A DNA stretch of 64,000 nucleotides from Rostratula benghalensis (GCA_013399305.1 VXAI01000136.1:1650718-1714717), one strand, 5' to 3'. Counted from the first letter of the stretch, positions 35,145-47,808 are shown. Numbers and translations: made by a program. The notes: a model not told the origin generated them from the letters alone.

Positions 35145-35604
35145 GTGTATTTTACTTTTAAAAAGAAGGTATCAAGGTGCAGCTCTAGTGGTCAGCAGAC
35201 CTTGCTAAGCCCTTCCTCTCCTTTAGCTCCACACTGGGTTAAAGGTGCAATGGAGCTGGAAGGGGAACAGCTGGAACACGTGGCCAGAAATAGAAAACAT
35301 CTAAAAGCTGCCAAGGATGAGGCAGCAGCACATGTGGCCACAGGCCTTCGGCCAGAGCAGCTGGGATGAGCTTTTGGCTGTGCAGAGAGAGGACAGGCTC
35401 CTCTCAGTGCTTCCCTTGCGCTGTGCTGACCTGCACTCTGCAGCATGGAGGCTCCCTTGGGGAGGAGGAATCTGCAAGAAAGTACAAGTTGATGTGGTCA
35501 AGGTTTCAACATCTCTCTGCCACAAAGGACCTAGAACAAGCTTTCAGGTTTCAGAGGAAGAGATCATTTTGCCCACCCCAGGGAAGGTTCAGAAACTAAG
35601 CTAG
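35145..35604 (+). other. Two overlapping protein-like frames
   Basis: Plus frames 35145-35369 and 35317-35604 overlap by about 50 bases in different phases. The first ends in an Ala/Glu/Lys-rich, helix-like segment ('LEHVARNRKHLKAAKDEAAA'). The second continues with 'ELLAVQREDRLLSVLPL' and 'VSEEEIILPTPGKVQKL'. The local GC is raised. A single frameshift in an old coding copy would give this picture, but I recognise no family, and two chance frames would also give it. Confidence 0.2.
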
Positions 35605-37454
35605 GATGCATGTCTCCCTCCTGTGTTCCCCATGGTGGTTGCATGGGCTCCATGTGCTCATCCTGGAGGTGACCATGTCTTTCCCTGTGCTCCTGTTCCA
35701 AGCCTTGTCTTCTGCCTTTGCAAAGTGGACTGCTCCTTAGCCTGGTGGGTGGTCACAAAGCTTTATTCATGCGAGTCTACCAAAAGCACCTTCCTATTCA
35801 GAGCAGTCAGGTGTTAAAATGATGCCCACAACAGAAGAAAACAAACACAGGGGGGCCTGGAGAAACTGTGCCATGTTGGCAGGAGCTGAGTGTTCTTTAA
35901 ACCAGGAGCCTTCTCTTAAACCATGCCCACTGAGAGCTTCTACCTCAGGAGTTTTGCTCTTTGAACAGCACAGGCTTTACCTTTGGTGATAAATAAACAG
36001 GTTTTGGGGGAGTGCAGGATGCCTCAACACCTGCCATGAATTAACTTCTTGATGATGCTGTTGATAACCTTGGCACTGTTCCTCTACCAGGGACAAAGCA
36101 ATAGCTGTTGGCAATAGCATGTACACTCATTTATCCTGGATTTTCCCAGCTGTAAATGGACATTGAGCCATTCACCCAGGGAGAGTGATCACCCTGTTAC
36201 TCTCCTCTCTGCCACTGGAAAAGGACACACTTTCCATCTGCTTGGACTGCCTGGCCACCAGGTCCCAGGCTGCCATTTGCTATGGAGATATCAAATTATA
36301 GGTACAGTTTTTGTGCTAAACCAGTACAAGGATGAGGCAAACGGCAGTCTTCTCCTCAAATTCAAATGGATGAGACAAACTGCAATTCAGAAAAGGCTGA
36401 AAAAATAGAGATGCACGCTGCTGGTGAAGCACTATCACACCTAACTCCCTGTGTGCCTGTAAGCCTATCAGACAAGATCTGCAGTGGTATTTACACCTCT
36501 AAAGATAAAGAGGTGTCAAGGGAGAGTTATTATAGCACTCAAATGAATCTCACCTTTACTTTCTGGGAGATTTAACGTCCTACCTGGATGGATATTTTTT
36601 GCAAATAATCCAGATATTTTTAAAGCACTGAAAACCTCCAGAGTCCTGCAGGAAGGTCCTGTTTCAAACCCGATGCAGTGTCCTGTGCACAGCAGCAGGT
36701 CTCTTCTTCCAGGGTTGCTGATACCCATGGGGCATATCTCTGTAGATCCCCATACATAGCTGGCAGCTGACCCAGAGCTTCAAAAAAGCTTCTTGTAGGC
36801 ACATGTGTACTGGCCATATGTGATACTCATACTGGTCCCCTGCATTGTATCTAAAATAGCCAGATGGTGTGAGCATTGCCCTCTATCCCAGTCAAAAAGT
36901 CTACCTTGTAATCCTTATTGGTTATGGCAGAAGATAAGGATAGGATGCTTCTCACCCAACTTCAGCCAAATAAAAGCTAAATATCCTTTTTAAGTTTGTC
37001 TATCTTTCCTTTTAAGTGACAGGAAAAAAAGTCAAAAAGCAATTCATCCCTGTTATAGCCCTTCACTCTTAAGATGGCCTGGGTTGCCCACCAGGGACTG
37101 TTAGTTGTAAGTAAGGAGGAGAGAAGATGTTGGTCTTGGTGACTCAGACTTTCTAGAAAGTCTTGCTTTTATTTTATTCAAGCATTAGTTTCTAGAAAAT
37201 GAGAACAAGAAAAATAGACAACAAACCCCTGACCTGAAGAAAGTAAACAAACTTGAGTTGTTTGTTTTTCCAGTTTTACTAGTTAATCTAATAAAAGATA
37301 CAATGTTTGGTTTTGGCTTGGTGATGTCTATAAACCATAATGGCTATACTATGAATTTAGAATAGATAGCTGGCTAAGAGCTGAAGAAAAGCTTGTACAG
37401 AATGAGTCTCTTTGGTCAAATCACAGTTTCATGGTACAAGAGAGGGGATGCAAC
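35605..37454. other. Unique non-coding stretch
   Basis: No gene or repeat recognised. Several frames of 60-80 codons overlap on both strands near 36.5-36.9 kb, without motif. Confidence 0.5.
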
Positions 37455-38312
37455 TATGGTGGGTTGACCTTGGCCAGACACCCACCCGGCTGCTCTTTCA
37501 CTCCTAGTCTTTAGGAGAACAAGGAAGAAAACAGGATGAAAATCTCATGGGTTAAGATAAAGACAGGGAAATCACTCACCAGTTACCACCATGGTCAAAC
37601 CAGTCTCCACTTGAGGAAAAATAATTTGTTGCCATTTGAAATAGATTCAAACAGTGAGAAAAAAAGGCTAACATTAAAACAACACCTACCTGCCACTTCC
37701 CTTTTCCCATTCCCACATTCCTCCCTTACTTCCCGACTCCCCTCCCCACCCCAAAAGGTGGGGGAGCTGCAGGGCTGGGGCTGGGGATTGGGGTCCATCC
37801 ATGGCAGCCCCTCTGGGCTGCTCCTCCCTCCTCACCCCTCTCCCTGCTCCAGCACAGGTCCTGTCCCGGGATGCAGTCCTTCAGGGACAACCTGCTCCTG
37901 CCTGGGCTCCCCATGGCCACAGCTCCTGCAGGAAATATCCCCCCGCTGTGGCCTGGGGCTGTCCCCCAGCTGCAGGGGGGTCTCTGCTCCAGGGCTGCAG
38001 CACCTCCTGCCCTCTTCCTCCTGCACCCTCCAGCTCCCTCTGCTGCTGCTCCCTCCTTGCCTTCCTCCTCTCCTTCCTCCTCCTCTGCCTGGGCCACCTT
38101 TGGCCCTTTCCCAAACCTCTTTTCCCCCACCTCCTGCTGACCCCAGCTTGGCTGAGGGGCTCAGCTGTGTCCTCTGGTGAGGCTTTGGAGCTGGCTGGGA
38201 CCACCGGGGACCAGCAGTGGCCAGCACAGGGCAGCCCTGGCTACTCCACAAACAGGCCACCCGGCTGCCCCACTGCCAGCAACAGGGCATGACCCACTCA
38301 AACCCTGACACA
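37455..38312 (-). mobile_element. Solo-type LTR of an avian endogenous retrovirus
   Basis: The left end TGGTGGGTTGACCTTGGCCA and the right end 'CTCAAACCCTGACACA' are the two termini of a widespread avian ERV LTR, in reverse orientation. In between, in order, are 'GGGTTAAGATAAAGACAGGG', 'TCACTCACCAGTTACC', the decayed poly-A-signal region (AATAATTTGTTGCC), a CCCCACCCC stretch, and repeated 'CTGCTCC...GTCC' and 'GCAGTCCTTCAGG' units. 'TTTGGAGCTGGCTGGGAC' follows. No internal retroviral genes lie beside it, so it is a solo LTR left by recombination. Target duplications are not recognisable (GCAAC left, GAGTG right). Its GC-richness produces long open frames on both strands (up to 214 codons) that are artefacts. 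The family name is left open. Confidence 0.75.
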
Positions 38313-39637
38313 GAGTGCTGCAGGACCTGCTCTCAGCAGAGTGGGGACAGGACCAGACCTCCACGGCTCCGGACGCCAGCCATCGCGTGCAGCAGGAAAG
38401 GCGAACGGCTCAGAGCTCTCCACAAATGTCAACAGCTGAACCCCCACAGTCCTTCTCTCCAACCTGGAGCTCCTCCACCTGCAGAAGACAGACATTTTCA
38501 GCTGTCTCAGTGTTTGAAATGGCAGTGCCACTGGGGTTTTCCTCCCTTCTCTTGGTAACTCAAGACAGAAATCCCAAAACTCCATGGAGAATGGGGGATA
38601 TTCCTTCTTTTTTGTACCTTCCACAAGGGGCAAACATAGTCAGTGGAATGAGTGATGTTTAATCAAACAGAGTGAAAGAGGTGCATCCACACAGGCAGGA
38701 TGTCACTGAATGTTCTATAAATTACCCCTGGACCTGGCAGCTCATGTGGTTGTGTGACCCTTGGAAGATCTTTCTTCCCACCACACCTTCCTAGAGGCTG
38801 GCCCCAACTTAACTCTTGTCAGTAAGAGAATTATTTTCATGAATGCCTACTATTACTCAGGCTTTCCAGTGTACATCCCACCTGATGTCATTATCCTCTG
38901 TCTGAGCCTTCCTAATCACTATTCCACAGCAATCAATGAGGAGGTGACTAACAAACAATTAGGACTTCAGGAGAGTGGATAAACATTCCAGATGCTAAGA
39001 TCTGGCTTTGTGTAAGTACGTTTTGCAACCAAGAATGAAATCAAAGAGCAACAAAAAGTTCTGAAACCAGAATTAGTCCTCAAATAGAGCAGTGCAAGAT
39101 AGATGAGCGTGGCCTTTCAATGGCACACAAGAAGGTGTCATTTCTATGAATGTCAGTAATGTACTGAAGGAGAAAAGTTGCTCGTGGAGTAATACCCAAG
39201 GTGGATTTTAAACCAGGAGATTCTTAGCCCTGTAGCAGCAGTGAGAGGGAAGCCAGTTTAACCTGGGTCCAGCACAGCTGAGGAGCCAAGTTAGCACCAA
39301 GGTGGCTAGCCAGCCTCCACTGCTATTTAAAGATGACCCAGGTACATCTATCTAAAAAAAGCTTCATTTGGTACATCCCTGAGGCCATGAGGCACAACAT
39401 TTTGATTTTCCTGGGCTGTGGCAGGTCACCCACCCATCAGCCCCTTGGCTGTATGATACAAACAAAAGTTGTGTTACTCCTTCTCAGGGACATGCAAAAG
39501 GTTTTAGCTATGTATGTGATTCACATTCAAAAAAAACCAAAAAACCACCAGATCTGAGTTGAAGGAATTTATTTTCAAATTTTACCTAAATTCTGCCCAC
39601 TAACTTTAACTGGAGAAACAAATACAATAAAATAATT

Positions 39638-39665
39638 AAAAAAAAAAACAAAAACAAAAACAAAC
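39638..39665. repeat. A-rich (CAAAAA)n tract
   Basis: A11 followed by three CAAAAA-type units. Confidence 0.85.
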
Positions 39666-39910
39666 CACTCTTGATTTTTCTGGTCTTCTGATTTTTCATA
39701 GACAGCATTTGATATTTGCATTTGACAGTAGCATTTTGAAGACACAATTGACCTACCTTCATCTGGGGGTGGGAAAGGAAGAAAAACTAACCAAAAAAGA
39801 AAGGCAATCCAGGCAATCTTTTTAATTAGTATTATTATTCTGTTGGCTTGATGAGCAGATCAAAGATGGAATCACTTGCATGCTGTTATAATTCTCATTC
39901 TTTCTCTCTC

Positions 39911-39944
39911 TTTTTTCTGTTTTGGTTTTGGTTTTGTTTTTTTT
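39911..39944. repeat. (TTTTGG)n T-rich tract
   Basis: T-rich with GGTTTTGGTTTTG units, ending in T8 and AGG. Confidence 0.8.
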
Positions 39945-42900
39945 AGGATAATATGTACCCTTTTGAATTCCAGGAAAGGGAACATCCTTGGGGCAAAGCT
40001 CTCAGCTGCCTTGGTCCTTTGTGTGGGGTGTGCTTTGAGTGGGCCAAGTGGTCTCTCTGGGCATGTGGGTAAATACCAAACAACACATCCCTTATTTCTC
40101 TGCAGTCCACAGCAAAGGATGAGGCCCAGGAGAGGTGAGGACCCTTGGAATGAAAAGTTTTATCAGCTCTTTGCAAGAGACAGCTCACTGAATGTCTTTC
40201 TGGGATGTTTTCTTTAGTGACCTCCTGAGATCCTCAGGGCTGTGGAAGCAGATGTCCCCACAGGGATCCTTCTTCTCTTGAATGAACAGATGGAGGCACA
40301 GAATGAAGGTGGAATAAAAGTGCAGCTACTTGCAAATGGTGAGTTTTGTTTTGGTATGGTTTATTTTGTTATTTTAGCGGATGGCTCACAACTCTAGTTC
40401 TTCTGGCAGCAAATCATCTACCGAGAGCAAATAACATGGGAAAGCTAGATGCAAACCAAGTGTCAGGGAGGTTTAAGGCAATGTGTCAGCCAGAGGAATG
40501 GAGAGTTTGTTTCAAACATGAGAAAAGGTCTGGCACAGCAAAGGTCCCAGGTGGAGGAAAGAGAAAGAAAGGCTGAAAGAGAAGAGGAAACTATTTTTTT
40601 CCAAAGTCTCTAAAGGGAAAAAGACCAAGGACAATACTGGATTTGATATTGAAATGAAATGGAAATTATCTCTACAAGCAATATGTTTGGAAAGTACAGG
40701 TAGTGCTGGATTCCCTCTCACAACAATTTCTCTTCTAACCAATGGTAAAAGTAACAGAATAAACCTTGTGTTTGTACCAAGAACTTCACAATAACCAGAT
40801 TCTGTACTTGGAGTTTTCTTCTTGACTTATTATTAAAGGAAGAGATTTGCTAAAACCCTCACAGAAGATTGCAAAAGGATACTGGGGGTGGAGAATCTCA
40901 GTTCAAAAGACCCAGAAACATGTCAGCAGGGCTTTATGGAAGGATATTGTTTGATTGCTCACTGAAGAAAACCGAGGTCTGAAATTCAAGATGACTTTAA
41001 ATTCAATAGGAGGATTAATGGATACCAGAGACTTCATCCCTAGATTTCACTGCAGAAGAATCAGGGTCTAAGCCTCTACAAATCAGGAAGGGGTAGAAGT
41101 TCATGGGCTTTGTATCTACCTTACTGGATGTGGCTGAACTGCTGGTGTTTTTCCTCATTCAGGATAGGTGAGAAGCCTGCAGTGTGGGTGCAAGGTTGAC
41201 AATTGTAGTGATTAGCCACCAGTCTCACCACATCTTGCATTTCCTGAAGCTCCAAGTCCTCAAATTATTTTTTACTCTTCTCTTTTTGTAATAAAAGAGA
41301 CCTTTTGAATATTGAAGGTGCTGTATATTTTGAAGATCAGAAGATGAATTAAAATTCTCAATACTGTTCTTTTTCTTTCAGTTTCAAAATATCTTGCTGC
41401 TTTCAGCGGTCTTAAATTTTCCCACTGTCTGTCTGCTGACTCCTGAATGCCAGGCAGGAGGACAAGAAAGGGATGAGCCATCAGATAGTGTGTCTACAGA
41501 GAACTAAACAGGAGTAGGCTACTGCAATGCTGGCCCAACTCCTACTGCCCACTTCTGTCCTCCAAGGCAAAGTATCAGGCATCGCTCAGTTCTGCTCCTC
41601 TCTCCCCTCTTCTCTAAACCAAAGTCACTTTGGGAGCAGAGGACTGAAGAGATTCAACCTTCTTCCCTCCCTGCAGCTAACAGGGAGCTCTGAGTCCAGA
41701 CACTTTTCTCAATGGAAAAGGCACTTACACTTGCCCTGTGTCTCCTTGCCCACCTAGAAGATGCAAGCAGTGGCCTCCAGCAAGAGCAGTGATGGTACTG
41801 GCATTACTATTATCAGTATTTTCCTCTCAGACTATCCGGCAGGTGTCTGTCCTCGCCATCAAATTTTCCTCCTAAAAAACATAAGCCACTTCAACTAGAA
41901 GAACCCAAATGATTGCTAAAACAAAGAAAAGTAAAACAAAACTCAAGAGGCTGTTGTCAGCTTTGGTTCAGCTTTGTGCTGTTACAGTCACCCTCCTTTT
42001 TGTTCATTCAAAGTACGGGGCAAAACTCGTTCGCCCAAATGTGAACCATGGTACTAAGATATTCCTGACTTTAATGGGCTGGGTGAAGTGAAGGCACACC
42101 ATTTTCTGCTGCTGATGACACGTGAAGAATAGCTAGGCACTTCTAATTGCACTAAACCACTGGGTTATCTACCCTGAAGTGGCTCAGCTGGAGGTAGCCT
42201 TTAATACAAATCTGGAGACTTACTAGAAATTGTGCCTCCATAGAAAGGGCTATGTAAGTGAAAATCTTACTTAGCTTTCAGCTTTCCCTATCTGTTTCTT
42301 GCAATGCTGATGAATAGCTCCAGTTAATATTCAGCAGTATTTATGAACATCCAATTGCCTTTGTCTGTCTAAGGCTAGATTGATTTTGCTGCCAGTCTGG
42401 ACGGTGTCTCGGTTTGCACCCTATTTTTAGATTAAAAATGTATACTTTAAAATTGAGTCTCATAGTAGAAAAGTTGAATGGTGAAATACTTCCACTGAGC
42501 ACACCTGCTTAAAGCATTTTTGAGTGCTTAAAATATGCTGGACCATTAACTTCCTGAGCATCAAACTACACTGAGTCCATACATTTCCCAGCTCCCATGG
42601 GAAAGAAAACATAAAGCCCCAGATTCACCCTGGGTAACTGCCAGCAGCAGGCAGGGAGCTGTCAGTCTAAATCTCCCATGTATTCTGGAGAGAGAGAGAC
42701 AAGAGAAAGCAGTGTTGCCTGTCTACCTTGGGTATATGAGAGACTCCATCTCTCTCCATGAGGGAAACGGGCCATCTCAGCTCCTGCCTTACATTAATAT
42801 CACCCAGTTAAGTGCCCACTAGCTATAATGGGCCTGAACCAAGGAAAGTGAAGTTTGTTGGAAACACCAACAAAGACTATAGCTACTTTCCTAATGAATT

Positions 42901-43727
42901 AAACAGATGGAGGGACCATCAGTGGGCACCAGACTCCGACTGTACGTATTGCTGTGTTCTTCAGACTGACATAGGTTTGCCCCACATCTAGAACTTCCCC
43001 TAGGATATAACAGGGGGCAAAACCTACTCCCAGTAACCAGTCTCTACACAGTCACTCTTTGGAGAGCAAGAAAAGTTAACAGTATGGCCATGGGCTGTTC
43101 TGTGCCAGGCAGGCACAGTACCAAAGGATGGTTTTGGGCAGGGGTAATTTACTAGGGCAGATGGGAATTGGGTCAGTCTCAGCTGCCATCCCCTAACCGA
43201 TGCCAGATGCAGATATTTTCAAGCTTCTCTTTTGTTAAAATATCCCTGCCCATAAATTAACACTGTAACAGCCTGTCATTTGAAAAATGTGGGCAGCACT
43301 TTGAGATATTTCCATTGCCGTGTCACCGGGTTGTGATCCGCTTGTGATTTAAATGTTCTGATTGTTTTCATTCAAACCAAACAATTTCCTTCTCTCTGTG
43401 ACCTTGCCAACGTAAACATGTCAGGGAGGAGGAAGGGTCACAGCTTGACAGACCTGCCTGTGCACACATAGGAAGTTGCTCTCAACCAGGCAGACCTGAC
43501 TTAGGGAATCATTTGCTTTTAATCAAATGGAAGCCTTCACTGGAAAAACAGAGCTTGATGCTTAATAAAACGTCTGAAATAGAAAGGAAAATAATAAACA
43601 ATGCCCTGGGCTACTCTTTAGGGAATAGTGTCACCAATCCATCATCATCAAAGGAACACCGGGTGTTCCAACAACCTCTAGCACTACCACAATGGGATTA
43701 AATCAGGTGAAACTTTTCCTTTACTTG

Positions 43728-43728
43728 C

Positions 43729-43759
<31 letters not shown>

Positions 43760-43780
43760 TTCTTTCTTTGTGTGTGTGTG
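43728..43780. repeat. (CTTT)n-(GT)n compound microsatellite
   Basis: About ten CTTT units with two single-base interruptions run directly into five to six GT units. It is a likely length-polymorphic locus. Confidence 0.95.
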
Positions 43781-46173
43781 CATGTTCTCTTTGTCCACAA
43801 TGACATATTTAGAGAAAGCAATCTTATTTTCCCAAATACTCTAACACGTAGAAACGTATGCATTGAAAATTGCTGATTTTTTTTTAATAATGTTTTTACT
43901 TTTTCCAGTTATCCTATGTAAAATAAAGATGAAAGTTAGAAAATTCCTGCTCTTTCACTCAGAAATCTAGATCTTATCTCTCTGCCCACATCACATTTAG
44001 CATCTCTATCTATTTATTTGTGTTTACTCTCAAGGTTATTAAGTAGTGTTCACTAGAGTCATCTCTTAAAAATCAGACACAGAAAGCCTTCTCTAATTTC
44101 TGAAACTGCACAAGGTTCTCTGACCTTACAAAAGCAAAAATAACCTTTAATCAAAACTAGAACAACTTTTTTGATATTGAGAAATTGAGACAGTTTTGTA
44201 GCTCTTTCATTTATTTTTCCCTAAAGTTGTCAGTTGACCTTTACAGGCTATCACAATTAAAACGTTATTATTATTGTTTTATTATGAAAATGTTCTTGTA
44301 GCTATAACTATAGCCATTACACTTGTGCAGAAAGTTGTTTTGTTTTTTGTTTGCCTTAGAACTTGTTTATGCTTTCCAAGAGTATCAGTTGAAATTTTAA
44401 AGATGCTCTATTTTTTTTTTTCTGCCAACCTGGCTTTGATCAGGAAAACAAGTGGGGTTCATGAGGAGGTGCTGATTAGAGAAATGAGGTAAATGGGGTT
44501 CAGAGAAGAGGTCAGAAGTGCTGCTTGCCAAGGGAAGCAGCCCTTTGCACCGGCACTCTGGGTTGCTGAAAGGATTGTCAAAGGAAAAATGAGGGCAGTG
44601 GAGGACTCAGGGAATAATCCTGCCCATCAGTAGGCCCTGGGCCAAGTTTTTCAGGTGAAAGACTTGGTCAGAAGGTGAGCTTTGCAAAGCTTTCATGCTT
44701 CTCACTCTCACAATAGTGCTCCAATTATCAGAATCTTAATTACCAAAACAAACTACAGGGAAAAAAAAAAATAATCCAGTATTCCATTTTTAGCTGCAGC
44801 CAGCTGCAGCTGGGCATGAGTATAATTGCAATGATTAGTTGCCCATGGAAATTACAATGATGTTTGTGAATAAACTTCCCCAAGTTTACATTGGGAGATT
44901 ATTAAAAACAATATGGTCAGTTGCTTAGTGGGACCGAGCATTTAAAGGCTACCTACAGGTGGCTTCCCAAATCCACAGTCATGTTTTTAAAAAGCCATAA
45001 TTTTATTGCTTCTCATCATCTGTCTGCTTGCACTGTGGGCTCCCATGAGCTCTTCAGGCATAGCCAAATGATCTTCACTTTTCTACTTATTCTCTTTATG
45101 GCACGTGGGTTTCATTTGGTGTTTCACAGAGAGTATTTCCAACAGACATTGAAACACAGCTGAAATGTTATTGAATTTTTTTCCTCCTGCAATAGGGAGA
45201 ATAACTACCAACCCAGCACAGCAGTGTCATTTAGATTGCTGGTCAGACACTAAAGCTGCTAGGTCTGTGGAGAAGCTCACATTAATCTGTAATGCAGAAG
45301 ACTTCAGGGAGAATATTTTGATGTGGCACCACCAATTAATTAACAACAGGATGACCTTAGCAATTCACATTACGCTGGGATAATGGAGTGCAGGAGATCC
45401 TGCCTCTGAAGTGATAAAAAAGCATAGCTTACAGGTACTGAGTGACAGCAGAAATGCAGAGAGATCACCACAAACTGATCTGCAGGTGAAGGCTGCATCA
45501 GTACAGCTGCTAACGTGGAGTCACACCTGGATCATTAAAGTCATCTCAAAGGCTGTGTGAGTACATGTTTCAGCAGCAGAATTGCTTACTTTAGGCTGTC
45601 TCATGACTGGGTCTAAAAGGCTTAAGCTGTTTAGCAGAGCTATTTTTGGGAGTAACTCTTGCACTGAAGGTATCCCAAAATAAAAATCTCCATTATGGTA
45701 CAAACCAAGCTCTTCATCACACCCTTTTAGTCCCTTTTAAACACTGCTGTCAGGCAATCAGCACTCTTTCTTTCACTTCTGTCAAGGTACAGCTGCTCAG
45801 GAACTCGATCTCCCTCTCTCAGCCACACTTACACCTCCAAGAAACTCCTCCGGGAAGCTCTTGACCAGCTGCTGAGGAAAGTGATGTAGAAGATCTTTGT
45901 CAAAATGAAGTACTGGTTATTTACTCAAACAGCTGCCAGAGGAGACAGTTAGCCCAAGAGCAAAGCTTCATCAAGTCTAACTAAAGTTCAGACTCCTCAC
46001 AAATTTAGGATGCTCCCATTTAACTCCAACAGCCAGGCTTAGTGCTTGGAGTTTCCTGGTCCTCCCCCCCCTCTCTTGGTCTCACTCCTGCAACATCTTC
46101 CTCAAACAGTTTTTTGTTGCCTCACTCTCCTAAGCCAGTTCCTGCTTCCCCCAAATGGTGTATAGAAATGTTT
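43781..46173. other. Unique stretch, CNE-like in part
   Basis: No gene recognised. From about 44750 to 44905 the sequence has clustered TAAT, ATTGCAAT and E-box words without simple repeats apart from one A-run, which suggests an enhancer-like element. Open frames at 44921-45383 are chance-like. Confidence 0.4.
44793..44812. promoter_or_regulatory. Doubled GCTGCAGC palindrome with tandem E-boxes
   Basis: GCTGCAGC occurs at 44793-44800 and 44803-44810, separated by CA. The overlap creates two abutting CAGCTG E-boxes at 44801-44806 and 44807-44812. It lies in an AT-rich, TAAT-containing context (TAATTGCAATGATTAG at about 44823-44838). Regulatory role is inferred from motif density only. Confidence 0.25.
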
Positions 46174-46198
46174 GGGGGGGGGGGAGGGGGTTGTGGGG
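46174..46198 (+). repeat. G-run cluster, G-quadruplex potential
   Basis: G11, A, G5, TTGT, G4 in 25 bases, then a T-rich run. Four G-tracts of at least three with short loops are easily chosen from it, so it fits the usual quadruplex pattern on the plus strand. It may also be a site of sequencing slippage. Confidence 0.85.
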
Positions 46199-46540
46199 TT
46201 TTTTTGGTGTTTGGTTTTATTTTTTAATCTTAGACAAGCAACATTGGAAAAGAAATCATGCCTGTGTACTTGGCTGCAGCCTGATAAATAGGCACTTCCC
46301 CTAAGCCTGCTCTGTCCTTTTAAGGTCTTCTGATATTTTCTTTGAAGGTATTTTGTCTCTACCTTTGTTTCTTTTCTGACTGCTCTTATCAACAGCCCTT
46401 TGCCTTTGGTTCCTTGTAGCAGTATAAATAATACCAGTAGGTAAACTGAAGGATGTACACTACAGTTAAAAATTAAACAGGCACCTCCATCATCTATGAA
46501 CTCTTTTACAAGACACTATTCCAAAAACTGGCTCTGGCCT

Positions 46541-46579
46541 GAAATAATTACAGTACTTTGAAAGCAAAGTAATTATTTC
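46541..46579. repeat. Bulged inverted repeat with TAATTA cores
   Basis: The right arm CAAAGTAATTATTTC (46565-46579) is the exact reverse complement of GAAATAATTACTTTG. The left arm (46541-46560) has this sequence with five extra bases (CAGTA) inserted in the middle. The loop is AAAG. Each arm carries AATTA homeodomain cores. Confidence 0.9.
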
Positions 46580-46986
46580 CAATTAAATCACTTTTATTGT
46601 GCAATTAGAGTGCCATATGGAAGAGGTTTTATCTTCAGAACAGCTAGAAATCATCAAGGCTTCTAAAGGCTGGTCCTTTTCCCTTATAGAGGCAGAAGGA
46701 ATGTTCCTTGGGAGCAAGCCTAACTCATCTGCTCACTGACTTTTGCAGCCTCAGGTAGCAGTTCAACTGTGATGAATTATAATGTGTTTCAAATACATTA
46801 GCACTCCTTCTAAGCTCCTCTGAGGGAAAAGTCACAACATCCTATTGCAATGTTTCCAACTTCCAGACTGCTTCAAGACACTAATGACAGAAAACAACCT
46901 GACAAAGTATTCTGACTGGTAAAAGGTGAGTAGGAGTCTGACAATTTTTTTATTCTAGAGCTGGAGAGGTTAAGAATAGAAATTTG

Positions 46987-47030
46987 GAAGGAAAAAAAAA
47001 AAAAAAAAGAAAAGGAAAAAAAAAAGAGGA
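46987..47030. repeat. A-rich tract
   Basis: A17 (46992-47008), then GAAAAGG, then A10, then GAGGAG. Mononucleotide-type low complexity. Confidence 0.9.
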
Positions 47031-47788
47031 GTTGGCATGTACAAAACCAGTAAGCTTTGCTATCTATTTCTTAGAAGAATGGGAAAAAACGCTATCAGTG
47101 TCGCCATGAATAAGTGAGAGTGAAGGTGGGAGAAATAATGAAAAAGCACCCCTTCCCCACTCCTAGATTCACTCATTTCAATGCTAACTCTTCCCAGGCT
47201 CTTTGCTTTGCCACGGCTGTTGACTGTGCTGGGGCAGCAGCAAGCCCTGGTGAGGCACAGGCAGCTGTGAACGTCAGGGCTTGGTCCATGATGGGAAGAA
47301 ACCATCTCACATCAAAGCAGCTGTGTCCTGACCTGCAGCCACTGCAGTCCAATTAGTCTGCTGTTCCTTGTACTTCCCAGGTAAGTATCTGAGGTTCTTT
47401 TGGACTTATTTTTAACCTTCAGGAACTTCAGTGGAGAAACCATTAAAACTAGCGATCCAAAATCTGGACTACAGCTCCTTCTACATCTTACTAGATACGC
47501 AATGGCAAAAATTATAAAGGGTTTTCCCTGCCCTTTGGCAAACACTTGGGTGAAACTTTGTTGGCTGTACCTGTGCAGGGCTTACACATTGCTCAGTGCA
47601 GATGCTATTTGTTTGCATGCACCCATGCACATTGAGCATTTGGCATCAGACATGATGAGCTGAGAGCATCGCTTCACCAAAAGCAAGCCCCAAAACCTGT
47701 GATCAATTTTTATCCCTTCTCCAGTGCTGTAAACTGTTTCTAACCCCTTTTTGACATTTTCCAGCCTTGTTCCGCAAAAGCCAACAAG

Positions 47789-47808
47789 TTATATTACATT
47801 ATATTACA
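47789..47808. repeat. 2 x 10-bp tandem duplication
   Basis: TTATATTACA occurs twice head to tail without a mismatch. Confidence 0.9.

Larger units (their letters stand above)
38313..43727. other. Unique non-coding stretch
   Basis: No gene recognised. The first 350 bases are still GC-rich and may include bases attached to the LTR. It contains the (CAAAAA)n and (TTTTGG)n tracts listed separately. The part from 43270 to 43480 is free of simple repeats and has the texture of a conserved non-coding element (AACGTAAACATG-type words), but this cannot be judged from one sequence. Confidence 0.45.

Noticed and set aside
37536..38180. 214-codon plus-strand open frame and several overlapping minus-strand frames
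   Set aside because: They lie inside the GC-rich solo LTR. Frames are open on both strands at once, and the Pro/Leu/Ser-rich translation follows composition.
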